Assembly (NCBI RefSeq): GCF_006440775.1
Contig: NZ_VFTZ01000015.1
Location: 101,191 to 165,190 of the forward strand
DNA: 64,000 nucleotides
From: Mesorhizobium sp. B2-7-2
GTDB lineage: Bacteria; Pseudomonadota; Alphaproteobacteria; Rhizobiales; Rhizobiaceae
Direction: 5' to 3'
Of this stretch, positions 48,338 through 56,220 are shown in pieces. Under the pieces are notes generated by a model that was given only the letters and a program-made list of their open reading frames with translations, did not search any database and had not been told where the DNA came from. The translations under genes and the position numbers were made by a program. Positions within the stretch are counted from its first letter, which is position 1. Every line of letters starts with the position of its first letter.

Positions 48338-50454
48338 TCCCGGATTTCAGCCAGATCGGCTGGTCGGAGCCGCGTCGCGCGCCGGTCGAGCTCAGAGGTC
48401 AGCGGATGACGCCGGAAGGCATCGCCGTAAAGCACATTTACGGCCAAGGCGATCTCAAGGGTCTTGCCAATCTCGACACCTATCCCGGCCTGCCCCCCTT
48501 CATGCGCGGCCCCTACCCGACCATGTATGTCCAGCAGCCCTGGACGATCCGGCAATATGCCGGCTTCTCGACGGCCGAGGAGTCCAACGCCTTCTACCGA
48601 CGCAACCTCGCGGCCGGCCAGAAAGGCCTGTCGGTCGCCTTCGATCTCGCCACGCATCGCGGCTATGACAGCGACCATCCGCGCGTCGCCGGCGATGTCG
48701 GCATGGCGGGCGTGGCGATCGATTCCATCCTCGACATGCGGCAGCTGTTCGACGGCATTCCGCTCAACGAGATGACGGTGTCGATGACAATGAACGGCGC
48801 CGTGCTGCCGATCATGGCGCTGTACATCGTGGCGGCGGAGGAACAGGGCGTCGCCCAGAACGATCTCACTGGCACCATTCAGAACGACATTCTGAAGGAG
48901 TTCATGGTCCGCAACACCTACATCTATCCGCCGAAACCTTCGATGCGGATCGTGTCGGACATCTTCGCCTACACCTCCAGGCATATGCCGAAGTTCAACT
49001 CGATCTCGATCTCCGGCTACCACATGCAGGAAGCCGGCGCGACGGCCGATCTGGAGCTTGCCTACACCATCGCCGACGGCATCGAATATGCCCGCGCCGG
49101 CGTCGCCGCCGGCCTCGACATCGACCGTTTCGCGCCGCGCCTGTCCTTCTTCTGGGCGATCGGCATGAACTTCTTCATGGAGGTCGCCAAGCTCAGGGCC
49201 GCAAGGCTGCTGTGGTCGAGCCTGATGAAGAAGAATTTTGCGCCGAAGGACGAGCGCTCGCTGTCGCTGCGCACCCATTGCCAGACCTCGGGCTGGTCGC
49301 TGACGGCGCAGGATCCCTACAACAACATCACCCGCACGATGATCGAGGCGATGGCGGCGACGCAGGGGCACACCCAATCGCTGCACACCAATTCCTTCGA
49401 CGAAGCGATGGCGCTGCCGACCGACCATTCGGCGCGGATCGCGCGCAACACGCAGCTCGTCCTGCAGAAGGAATCCGGCACCACGCGCATGATCGATCCG
49501 TGGGGCGGCTCTGCCTATGTCGAGCGGCTGACGCACGATCTGGCGGCGCGCGCGCTTGCCCATATCGAGGAGGTCGAAAATCTCGGCGGCATGGCGGCGG
49601 CGATCGAGAAGGGCATCCCGAAGCTGCGCATCGAGGAAGCGGCCGCGCGCACCCAAGCGCGCATCGATTCCGGCGAGCAGGTGCTGGTCGGCGTCAACGC
49701 GCACCGGCCTGAAGCGGATATCGAGGTCGATGTGCTGAAGATCGATAATGCCGAGGTGAAGGCCAGGCAATTGGCGAAGCTGCAGCGGCTGAAGGGCACG
49801 CGCGACGTCGCGGCGCTGGAGGATGCGCTGGCGGCGCTGACCCGTGCCGCCGAGGGCGGCGAGAACCTGCTCGAATTCGCGGTCCGCGCGGCGCGCGCCA
49901 ATGCTACCGTCGGCGAGATTTCGCTGGCTCTGGAAAAAGTATTCGGCCGCCACACGGCGGCGGTGCAGACGATCTCCGGCGTCTATCGCGAGGCGCTCGG
50001 CGACAACCCGGCGCTTGAGCGGCTGCAGGAGAAGATCGAAGCGTTCGAAAAGAAATCCGGCGGCAAGCCGCGCATCCTGGTCGCCAAGATGGGACAGGAC
50101 GGCCACGATCGCGGCCAGAAGGTGATCGCCAGCGCGTTCGCCGATCTGGGCTTCGACGTGACCGTCGGGCCGATGTTCCAGACGCCGGATGAGATCGCGA
50201 AGCTCGCGGTGCAGCACGATGTCGACATCATCGGCGCCTCCTCTTTAGCCGCCGGGCACCTGACGCTGATCCCCGAGCTCAAGGACGCGCTGAGGAAGCT
50301 TGGCCATGGCGATATGCTGATCGTCGCCGGCGGCGTCATCCCGCCACAAGACTACGACGCGGTGCTGGCCGCAGGCGCGGCGGAGATCTTCCCGCCGGGA
50401 ACCGTCATCCCGGAAGCGGCCAACCGGCTGATGGATCGGTTGCTGGGCGGCTGA
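48334..50454 (+). CDS. scpA: methylmalonyl-CoA mutase, large (catalytic) subunit
   Basis: This is the 706-residue alpha subunit that carries adenosylcobalamin. The N-terminal TIM barrel binds the CoA ester (YPTMYVQQPWTIRQYAGFST, VGMAGVAIDSILDMRQLF regions, outline). The C-terminal cobalamin domain has the base-off His591 in GQDGHDRG and the downstream SSLAAGHL and VIPPQDYD segments. The enzyme closes propionyl-CoA degradation into the citric acid cycle; in rhizobia (bhbA) it also influences polyhydroxybutyrate-linked growth. It is coupled to the small subunit by a 4-bp overlap. Confidence 0.97.
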   Translation: MIPDFSQIGWSEPRRAPVELRGQRMTPEGIAVKHIYGQGDLKGLANLDTYPGLPPFMRGPYPTMYVQQPWTIRQYAGFSTAEESNAFYRRNLAAGQKGLSVAFDLATHRGYDSDHPRVAGDVGMAGVAIDSILDMRQLFDGIPLNEMTVSMTMNGAVLPIMALYIVAAEEQGVAQNDLTGTIQNDILKEFMVRNTYIYPPKPSMRIVSDIFAYTSRHMPKFNSISISGYHMQEAGATADLELAYTIADGIEYARAGVAAGLDIDRFAPRLSFFWAIGMNFFMEVAKLRAARLLWSSLMKKNFAPKDERSLSLRTHCQTSGWSLTAQDPYNNITRTMIEAMAATQGHTQSLHTNSFDEAMALPTDHSARIARNTQLVLQKESGTTRMIDPWGGSAYVERLTHDLAARALAHIEEVENLGGMAAAIEKGIPKLRIEEAAARTQARIDSGEQVLVGVNAHRPEADIEVDVLKIDNAEVKARQLAKLQRLKGTRDVAALEDALAALTRAAEGGENLLEFAVRAARANATVGEISLALEKVFGRHTAAVQTISGVYREALGDNPALERLQEKIEAFEKKSGGKPRILVAKMGQDGHDRGQKVIASAFADLGFDVTVGPMFQTPDEIAKLAVQHDVDIIGASSLAAGHLTLIPELKDALRKLGHGDMLIVAGGVIPPQDYDAVLAAGAAEIFPPGTVIPEAANRLMDRLLGG

Positions 50455-50499
50455 GCGAGGGTTCGGTAATAGCGGCGGCGAGAGCAGGTCGCCGACGTC

Positions 50500-50735
50500 G
50501 CTACCGAAGCCGAGGCTCCGTCGCGCAGACCCGAGGATCCATTCCGTAACGTCTGCGAAGGAACGCGACACCTCAGAATGGTCGCATAATCGTCCGGACG
50601 CTATCGAGCCTTGTCACTGGACTGGATAAGCGCCTGGTTCCGCATCGTTTTGATCCGTACAAGCGTCACGGAATGGATCCTCGGGTCTGCGCAGGAGCTT
50701 TGCTCCTGCTCCGCCCGTGGATGACGAGGATGAAT
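50500..50735. repeat. dispersed intergenic palindromic repeat, copy C
   Basis: This occupies most of the 395-bp gap after scpA. CGAGGCTCCGTCGCGCAGAC, GAGGATCCATTCCGTAACG, and CACGGAATGGATCCTCGGGT with GGAGCTTTGCTCCTGCTCCG match copies near 3645 and 21240. Two inverted halves flank a unique middle. Confidence 0.75.
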
Positions 50736-50780
50736 CGTCGCGGTTAATCGCGGACGTTGGCTGGTTCATAGGCTGCATTG

Positions 50781-50836
50781 GGTTATAATATCTGTTGCAA
50801 CAACACGGTGTTTAGGTTATAATCAATGTTGCAACA
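50781..50836 (+). promoter_or_regulatory. double operator/promoter of the AbrB-Doc module
   Basis: The block GGTTATAAT-n-TGTTGCAACA occurs twice (50781-50802 and 50815-50836). TGTTGCAACA is itself a perfect palindrome (50793 and 50827, 34 bp apart), and TTATAAT is a strong -10. Two spaced operators suit cooperative repression by the antitoxin or antitoxin-toxin complex. Confidence 0.75.
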
Positions 50837-50849
50837 GGACTGCAGCACC

Positions 50850-51071
50850 ATGAACACCATCATTCGAAAGATCGGCAATTCCGAAGGCGTGATCCTGCCC
50901 AAGGAACTCCTCGATCGCATGAACATGAAGGCGGGTGACCAGCTTCAGATCGTTGAAACGGACAAGGGCATTGCGCTTGAGCCGGTGGACGACAGCTTCG
51001 AGCGGCAAATGGAAGCTGCCCGCAAGGTCATGGACAAATACAAAGTCGCGCTTCAGAAGCTTGCGGAATGA
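50850..51071 (+). CDS. AbrB/MazE-type antitoxin
   Basis: This 73-residue antitoxin has an N-terminal swapped-hairpin AbrB DNA-binding domain: MNTIIRKIGNSEGVILPKELL, then AGDQLQIVETDKGIALEP. A C-terminal helix (FERQMEAARKVMDKYKVALQKLAE, outline) would bind the toxin. The start at 50850 fits the AbrB fold better than an upstream ATG at 50826, which lies within the operator. It overlaps the doc gene by 4 bp. Confidence 0.9.
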   Translation: MNTIIRKIGNSEGVILPKELLDRMNMKAGDQLQIVETDKGIALEPVDDSFERQMEAARKVMDKYKVALQKLAE

Positions 51072-51457
51072 GCTGGCAGTTTCTGTCGCGTCGCGCAGTC
51101 GAAGCGATGCATGCTGAGCAATTGCGTCGGCATGGCGGTGCACAGGGTTTGAGGGACGAGAACGCCCTTGAATCCGCGCTAGCCCGCGCCGAGAACAAGG
51201 CCAACTATGGTGACCCGTCTGTCGAGGATCTGGCTGCGGCGTATATCTTCGGCATCGCGAGGAACCATGCGTTCGTTGATGGTAACAAGCGCACGGCCAT
51301 GGTTGCAGCCGGCGCGTTCCTGATCATCAACGGTTACGACCTGATGGCGGACAACGGCACGATCTACGAATTCGTCATGGGTGTCGCCGCAGGTCAGATC
51401 GATGAGCCTGGGGCGGCCGCCTTCTTCCGCGACCATGTCGTCAAGCTCGAAGACTAG
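51068..51457 (+). CDS. doc: Doc-type Fic toxin (death-on-curing)
   Basis: This 129-residue toxin has the Doc subclass of the Fic fold. The active-site motif is HAFVDGNKRTA, with His67, Asp71 and GNKR. Doc phosphorylates elongation factor Tu in phage P1. The N-terminal FLSRRAVEAMHAEQLRRHGG helix and ENALESALARAENKANYG segment are typical. It is coupled to the AbrB-type antitoxin. The stop overlaps by 4 bp the end of the convergent greA/B-like gene. Confidence 0.93.
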   Translation: MSWQFLSRRAVEAMHAEQLRRHGGAQGLRDENALESALARAENKANYGDPSVEDLAAAYIFGIARNHAFVDGNKRTAMVAAGAFLIINGYDLMADNGTIYEFVMGVAAGQIDEPGAAAFFRDHVVKLED

Positions 51458-51936
51458 CTCTCGGCCTTGTCCGAGAGCTTGGCGATTTCCCATTCCTTGC
51501 CGTTGACGGTCACGATCTCGCCGACCTTCTTGCCGAACAGCGCCACGGCCATCGGCGAGACATGGGAAATGCTGCCCTTCGAGGGATCGGCCTCGTCCTC
51601 GCCGACGATGCGCCAATGCACCTTCTTGCCGTCATCGCCTTCCAGGGTGACGCCCATGCCGAAGCGGACCACGTCGCTGCCCGGCTCCGGCACCGAAAGC
51701 TCCGCGCTTTCGCGCCGCGCGGTCCAGTAGCGCAGGTCGCGCGACACGACAGCGAGGCGCTCGCGGTCGCCGCGCCTTTCAGCCTTGGCCATCAGGTCGC
51801 GCAGCTCGGCGAGGTTGTCCTCGATCATCGCAAGGCCGCGCTCCGTCACAAGATTGCGGTGCGTGCTGACCGGACGTTCGCCGACGCCGGCAATGGCGTT
51901 TTCGCTGTCTTCTTCGCGCGTGAAAGCTCTGCTCAT
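51454..51936 (-). CDS. GreA/GreB-family transcription elongation factor
   Basis: This 160-residue protein has the Gre pattern. An N-terminal coiled coil (VTERGLAMIEDNLAELRDLMAKAERRGDRERLAV, outline) is followed by a C-terminal FKBP-like domain (VHWRIVGEDEADPSKGSISHVSPMAVALFGKKVGE, outline). Gre factors rescue backtracked RNA polymerase by stimulating transcript cleavage. The acidic tip residues of the coiled coil could not be confirmed, so a Gre-like binding protein such as Rnk or DksA-like is a lesser alternative. It starts MSRAFTREED, as in GreB-like rhizobial proteins. Confidence 0.9.
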   Translation of the reverse strand: MSRAFTREEDSENAIAGVGERPVSTHRNLVTERGLAMIEDNLAELRDLMAKAERRGDRERLAVVSRDLRYWTARRESAELSVPEPGSDVVRFGMGVTLEGDDGKKVHWRIVGEDEADPSKGSISHVSPMAVALFGKKVGEIVTVNGKEWEIAKLSDKAES

Positions 51937-52042
51937 GCGGTGAACTTAGGCTTGGCGAGGCGACTGCACAAGCGGTTTGCCGATGAGCCCGCCTTGGCAC
52001 GATTCCTGCGACAGACAGGGCGAAACGCCAGGACCTGTGCCG

Positions 52043-53419
52043 ATGTTGAACAGACGAACGCTGCTTGCCCGGACCGCCGGCTTCGCCGTCGCCGGCATCT
52101 TTGCCGGCAAGGCATCGGCCAAGTCGCTGCCGGGCATCGAGATGGCCGCGACGCGCGGCTCGATCAACGCGACCGAGATCGGCGTGCAGCCGGGCGCGGT
52201 CGACGACCAGAGCAAGGCTTTCGCCAGGATGCTGACCGAGGCCAGTGACCGCGACCAGCCGATATTCCTGCCGCCCGGCAGCTATCTCGTCTCAAACCTG
52301 AAGCTGCCCACACGCGTGCGCCTGTCGGGCGTGCCCGGCGCGACGCGCATCATCTATGGCGGCAACGGCCATCTGATGATGGCCGAACAAGCCGAGCACA
52401 TCGAGCTCAGCGGCCTGGTGCTCGACGGCGCCAACCGCTGGCTGGCCGATTACACGCAAGGGCTGCTCGACCTGCGCCGTGTCGCGCACTTGGTCATCGA
52501 CAATTGCCAGGTGACCGGCAGCGGCAAGAACGGGCTGGCGCTCGAGCATGCCGTCGGCCGCGTCGGCCGCTCCGATATTTCAGGTGCTGCAGATGCCGGC
52601 ATCTATTCGGTCGAGGCCGGCGGCCTGGAGATTTCCGGCAACACCGTGTCCGATTGCGCCAATGGCGGCATCCTGGTGCATCGCTGGCAGGCGGCGGAGG
52701 ACGGCACCATCGTCAGCGGCAATCGTGTCCAGCGCATCGGCGCGCGCAGCGGCGGCACCGGGCAGAACGGCAACGGCATCAATGCCTTCCGCGCCGGCAA
52801 TGTCATCATCTCCGGCAATGTCGTCTCCGACTGTGCTTTCACCGCGGTCCGCGCCAACAGCTCAAGCAATTTGCAGATCACCGGCAACACCTGCTCGCGC
52901 TCGGGCGAGACCGGAATCTATTCGGAATTCTCCTTCGAAGGCGCGGTCATCAGCAACAATCTGGTCGACGGCGCCGCCAACGGGATCTCGATCGTCAATT
53001 TCAACGAAGGCGGGCGGATGGCCGTCTGCTCGAACAATATCGTGCGCAACCTCTCGACCACTGGCCCCTACACCGCCGACCCGCCTGGCTTCGGCGTCGG
53101 CATCAGCACCGAGGCCGACACCACCGTCTCCGGCAATGTCGTCGAGAACGCGCCGCTCTATGGCATGCAGCTCGGCTGGGGCCCCTATCTGCGCAATGTC
53201 GTGGCGACAGGCAACGTCATCCGCAAGGCGGGCACCGGCATCGTCGTTTCGGTCGTCGAAGGCTCCGGCAGCGCCGTCATCTCCGACAACGTCATCGACG
53301 GCGCGCAACACGGCGCCATCATCGGCCAGCGCTGGGCCGATCCGGTGACCGGCGACCTCACCCAGTCAACCGATACTGGCTACGCGCATCTCACCGTCGA
53401 GCGCAACAAGGTCAGCTAG
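52043..53419 (+). CDS. TIGR03808 Tat-exported beta-helix protein
   Basis: This 458-residue protein has a twin-arginine signal (NRRTLLARTAGFAVAGIFAGKA) and a right-handed parallel beta-helix. This is seen as repeated turns with the pattern (I/V)SGN.V..(C/A)...(G/A)(I/V).(V/A) throughout residues 100-440. It belongs to the rhizobial TAT-translocated repetitive protein family TIGR03808. Such folds are often polysaccharide-active or adhesive; no catalytic residues can be assigned. Its stop overlaps by 4 bp the end of the convergent methyltransferase gene. The start at 52043 (MLNRRTLL) follows the Tat signal logic. Confidence 0.9.
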   Translation: MLNRRTLLARTAGFAVAGIFAGKASAKSLPGIEMAATRGSINATEIGVQPGAVDDQSKAFARMLTEASDRDQPIFLPPGSYLVSNLKLPTRVRLSGVPGATRIIYGGNGHLMMAEQAEHIELSGLVLDGANRWLADYTQGLLDLRRVAHLVIDNCQVTGSGKNGLALEHAVGRVGRSDISGAADAGIYSVEAGGLEISGNTVSDCANGGILVHRWQAAEDGTIVSGNRVQRIGARSGGTGQNGNGINAFRAGNVIISGNVVSDCAFTAVRANSSSNLQITGNTCSRSGETGIYSEFSFEGAVISNNLVDGAANGISIVNFNEGGRMAVCSNNIVRNLSTTGPYTADPPGFGVGISTEADTTVSGNVVENAPLYGMQLGWGPYLRNVVATGNVIRKAGTGIVVSVVEGSGSAVISDNVIDGAQHGAIIGQRWADPVTGDLTQSTDTGYAHLTVERNKVS

Positions 53420-54228
53420 ATCGAGGCCACGATGATGTGCGCCTGGATCTTGGCGGCAATTTCGCCGCGGCCATGTCTGTCGGCAATCGCGGCTTCGGCG
53501 TAGTCGGTCGCGGACGCCAACCGTCCTGCCTCCCTCGCCTCGATCTCGTTGCGAAGCAACGTCCCCTGACAATAGGCAACGGCCGGAACGCGCGGCGAGG
53601 ATGCGCGGCTCTGCTCGGCCCTGGTATCGATCGCGACCTCGGAAAACCCCGCGGCTTCGAGATCGCGGCGGATCAGGTCCTTGTCGTGGTAGCCGTGCGG
53701 CGTGCGCGCCAGGAAACGCGGCGGATCGTGCGGAAAAATCCTGGCGAGAGCATTCGTCACGTCATCGGCGAATATATTCTCCTCGATGCGGTCCCAGACG
53801 CTGAAGAGGAAATATCCGCCGGGCTTCAGCACACGCTTTGCCTCGCGATAGGCAGCGGAACGGTCGGGAAAGAACATCGCGCCGAACTGACAACAGACGA
53901 GGTCGAAGGCCGCATCCTCGAAAGGCAGCTTCAGGGCATCCGCCTGGCGCCAGGCGATGCGGCCGTCGGGGCCCTGGCGCGAAGCCGCATAGTCGAGCAT
54001 CGGCTGGTTGAGGTCGGTTACGATGTAGCTGGCACCAGGAGAGAGTTTCGGCGCCAAGGCACGGGTGACGGCTCCGGTGCCCGCGGCGGTCTCCAAAATG
54101 GCCAAGGGTGAGAAAGACGCCGCTCGCCGCGCGGTCTCCGCGGCATAGGCCTCGAAAATCAATGGCACCATATGTCGATCGTAATTTTCCGGGATTGACC
54201 CGGCAAACACCTTGTCCGCTTCCAGCAT
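53416..54228 (-). CDS. class I SAM-dependent methyltransferase
   Basis: This 270-residue cytosolic methyltransferase has motif I LETAAGTGAVTRAL, an acidic loop end YIVTDLNQPML, motif AWRQADALKLPFEDAAFDLVCCQFGAMFFPD and the post-motif region VLKPGGYFLFSVWD. The GFSE and IDTRAEQ segments follow the ubiquinone/menaquinone-type UbiE pattern. The substrate is unknown. It converges with the TIGR03808 gene (4-bp overlap). Confidence 0.9.
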   Translation of the reverse strand: MLEADKVFAGSIPENYDRHMVPLIFEAYAAETARRAASFSPLAILETAAGTGAVTRALAPKLSPGASYIVTDLNQPMLDYAASRQGPDGRIAWRQADALKLPFEDAAFDLVCCQFGAMFFPDRSAAYREAKRVLKPGGYFLFSVWDRIEENIFADDVTNALARIFPHDPPRFLARTPHGYHDKDLIRRDLEAAGFSEVAIDTRAEQSRASSPRVPAVAYCQGTLLRNEIEAREAGRLASATDYAEAAIADRHGRGEIAAKIQAHIIVASI

Positions 54229-54357
54229 AGCCAGCGCCCAGCATCCGATTGATGGTGAGGGAGACTAGCAGAAACATGAACTCGCTGCTGTTCGGTTTGC
54301 GTAGAACCGGCGCCGTCCAGGTCGCCAGCGATGAAAATTGGCAATCTTAGATTTAGA

Positions 54358-54370
54358 TACACATTGTGTA
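54358..54370 (+). promoter_or_regulatory. tacAT operator dyad
   Basis: TACACA-t-TGTGTA is a perfect 13-bp inverted repeat about 40 bp upstream of the antitoxin start, in AT-rich DNA (TTTAGATAC .. TGCAAAAATGCTATA). It is a likely autoregulation site of the DUF1778 antitoxin. Confidence 0.65.
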
Positions 54371-54409
54371 TGCAAAAATGCTATATCGGTGATGGAAGGA
54401 TACATCGCC

Positions 54410-54691
54410 ATGGCCATCAAAAACGAGGACACCCGCGCCAAGCCCGTCAATCTGCGCATCCGCGAGGATATCCGCATCCTGATCGACCGCGCCGCGAAGA
54501 TCCGCGGGAAGACCCGCTCCGATTTCATGATCGACGCCGCCTACCGCGCAGCCGAAGACACGCTGCTGGACCAGACATTGATCAAGGTCGATGCCGAAAG
54601 TTATCAGCACTATCTCGATATTCTAGACCAGCCGCCGAGCGGCGAGGGATTCGCCCGCCTGATGAATGCGCCCAGGCCCTGGCGGGACTGA
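54410..54691 (+). CDS. tacA: DUF1778/TacA-type antitoxin
   Basis: This 93-residue antitoxin has an N-terminal ribbon-helix-helix domain (KPVNLRIREDIRILIDRAAKIRGKTRSDFMIDAAY, outline) and a C-terminal segment with DPLFRLMN-like PSGEGFARLMNAPRPW, the toxin-neutralising tail of DUF1778 proteins. Its TGA overlaps the ATG of the acetyltransferase toxin by 1 bp. The start at 54410 follows a short spacer after the operator. Confidence 0.9.
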   Translation: MAIKNEDTRAKPVNLRIREDIRILIDRAAKIRGKTRSDFMIDAAYRAAEDTLLDQTLIKVDAESYQHYLDILDQPPSGEGFARLMNAPRPWRD

Positions 54692-55170
54692 TGCTTTCGG
54701 CGCCAGCCCTGTTAGCCGGTGTGCACGAGCTCGACCTTTTTCAAAGCGGGACCGACAGCCTGGACCTATGGCTTCGACGGCGGGCGCGAGCCAATCAAGT
54801 CAGCGGTGCGTCCAGAACCTATGTGGTTGCGGAAGGGACGCTCGTCGTCGGTTACTACTGCCTTTCATCGGGCGGACTTGACCTGGCGGATGCGCCTGGT
54901 TCGATCCGCCGCAATATGCCCGATCCCGTGCCTGTGGCTGTGCTTGGCCGTTTGGCTGTCGATGCGAACTGGCAAGGCAAGGGTCTGGGTGTTGCTCTGC
55001 TGCAGGACGCGGTGCTGCGGACCGGTCAAGCGGCTGCCATTCTCGGCATTCGCGGTCTCCTGGTTCATGCCATATCGGATGAGGCCAAGACGTTTTATGA
55101 GCGCTACGGCTTTCAGGCTTCGCCAAAGAATCCGATGACTTTGGTGCTGTCGCTGAAGACGGCTAGTTGA
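54691..55170 (+). CDS. tacT: GNAT acetyltransferase toxin, TacT type
   Basis: This 159-residue GNAT-fold toxin would acetylate aminoacyl-tRNA and block translation, like Salmonella TacT. The acetyl-CoA loop is VDANWQGKGLGVALLQDA, with the pyrophosphate-binding GKGLG. The region SASRTYVV(A) and the C-terminal KTFYERYGFQ with its catalytic-position Tyr fit the family. It is coupled to the antitoxin and ends overlapping the convergent asparaginase gene by 8 bp. Confidence 0.9.
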   Translation: MLSAPALLAGVHELDLFQSGTDSLDLWLRRRARANQVSGASRTYVVAEGTLVVGYYCLSSGGLDLADAPGSIRRNMPDPVPVAVLGRLAVDANWQGKGLGVALLQDAVLRTGQAAAILGIRGLLVHAISDEAKTFYERYGFQASPKNPMTLVLSLKTAS

Positions 55171-56167
55171 GCGCCGCTGTCGGCCGCAGCAAGCCGACCT
55201 TGGCACCTATGCGGCTTTCGACCGCGGGATGGGCAAGTTCGGTAAGCCTTGCCGCAACCGCCTCATCGTCGCGGAGCAACTTCGCCAGCACTGCGGCGAT
55301 CATCACTTCGGCTCCCCTGCCCGCGCCGTCATCGCATTTCAAGGCTATGCCGAGGCCAAGCTCGGGCAATGCCGCGCAATAGACGCCTTCGGCGCCGGTC
55401 TTGACGAAGATGCGACCGGGTGCTGCCTGCATCAGCGCGACGTCCGCCTTGCCGGTGCCCGCGACCAGGAACGGCTCGGCCATGCAGGCCGAAAGCAGCC
55501 GCTTCGCCGCCTTGGCGCGCTCGGGCGCAAAGCCGCTGCCCGTCGCCATGCGGGCAAAGCCCTGAGCAAAATTCTTCAACGGCACGGCGTAGGTCGGGAT
55601 CGAGCAGCCGTCGATGCCGCAATGATCGACGTCATGCGCCGCGCCCGTCACGGATTGCATGGCGTCGCGCACCATCTCCTGCAAAGCGTGGCCGGCCTTG
55701 ACATAGCCAGCGTGCGAAATGCCGGTATGCACGCAGGTGCAGAGGAAGCCGGAATGCTTGCCGGAGCAGTTGTTGTGCAAGGCGTTCGGCACGTTGCCGG
55801 CGCGAGCGAGCGCGATGGTGGCCTCGTGGCTCGAGGGCCAGTGCGCACCGCATTCCAGCGCCGTCCTGTCGAGGCCCGCCCTGGCGAGCATCGCCGTGGC
55901 CAGCTCGACATGGGCCGGCTCGCCCGAATGCGAGGCGCAGGCCAGCGCCAGCTCGCGGTTGCCGAAGCCGTAGGCATCGGCGGCACCCGATTCCACCAGC
56001 GGCAATGCCTGGATTGCTTTCACCGCCGAGCGCGGGAACACCGGGCGGTCCGTATCGCCGATCTCCCAAACGGCCTTGCCGTCGGCGTCGAAAATGGAAA
56101 CCGCGCCGCGGTGCCCGCTTTCGACCACAGCGCCGCGCGTGACCTCGACCAGAACCGGATTCGTCAT
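55163..56167 (-). CDS. rhizobial-type L-asparaginase (class 3)
   Basis: This 334-residue enzyme hydrolyses asparagine to aspartate and ammonia; it belongs to the unusual Rhizobium etli-type asparaginase family, unlike the bacterial type I/II enzymes. The Ser-Lys nucleophile pair lies in PRSAVKAIQ (Ser47, Lys50), with Ser79 in ASHSGE. The zinc-binding cysteines and Lys lie in NNCSGKH (Cys134, Lys137) and DHCGIDGCS. MTNPVLVEVTRG is the family start. It overlaps the toxin gene end to end by 8 bp. Confidence 0.92.
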   Translation of the reverse strand: MTNPVLVEVTRGAVVESGHRGAVSIFDADGKAVWEIGDTDRPVFPRSAVKAIQALPLVESGAADAYGFGNRELALACASHSGEPAHVELATAMLARAGLDRTALECGAHWPSSHEATIALARAGNVPNALHNNCSGKHSGFLCTCVHTGISHAGYVKAGHALQEMVRDAMQSVTGAAHDVDHCGIDGCSIPTYAVPLKNFAQGFARMATGSGFAPERAKAAKRLLSACMAEPFLVAGTGKADVALMQAAPGRIFVKTGAEGVYCAALPELGLGIALKCDDGAGRGAEVMIAAVLAKLLRDDEAVAARLTELAHPAVESRIGAKVGLLRPTAALN

Positions 56168-56220
56168 GTTGCCTCCCGCACGGGCTGCCCAAGGAGGGCG
56201 CGCTTCGATGCGGGCCGCTT

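Noticed and set aside
48313..50217. 634-codon open frame antisense to the mutase large subunit
   Set aside because: Shadow frame; the mutase reading has all expected motifs.
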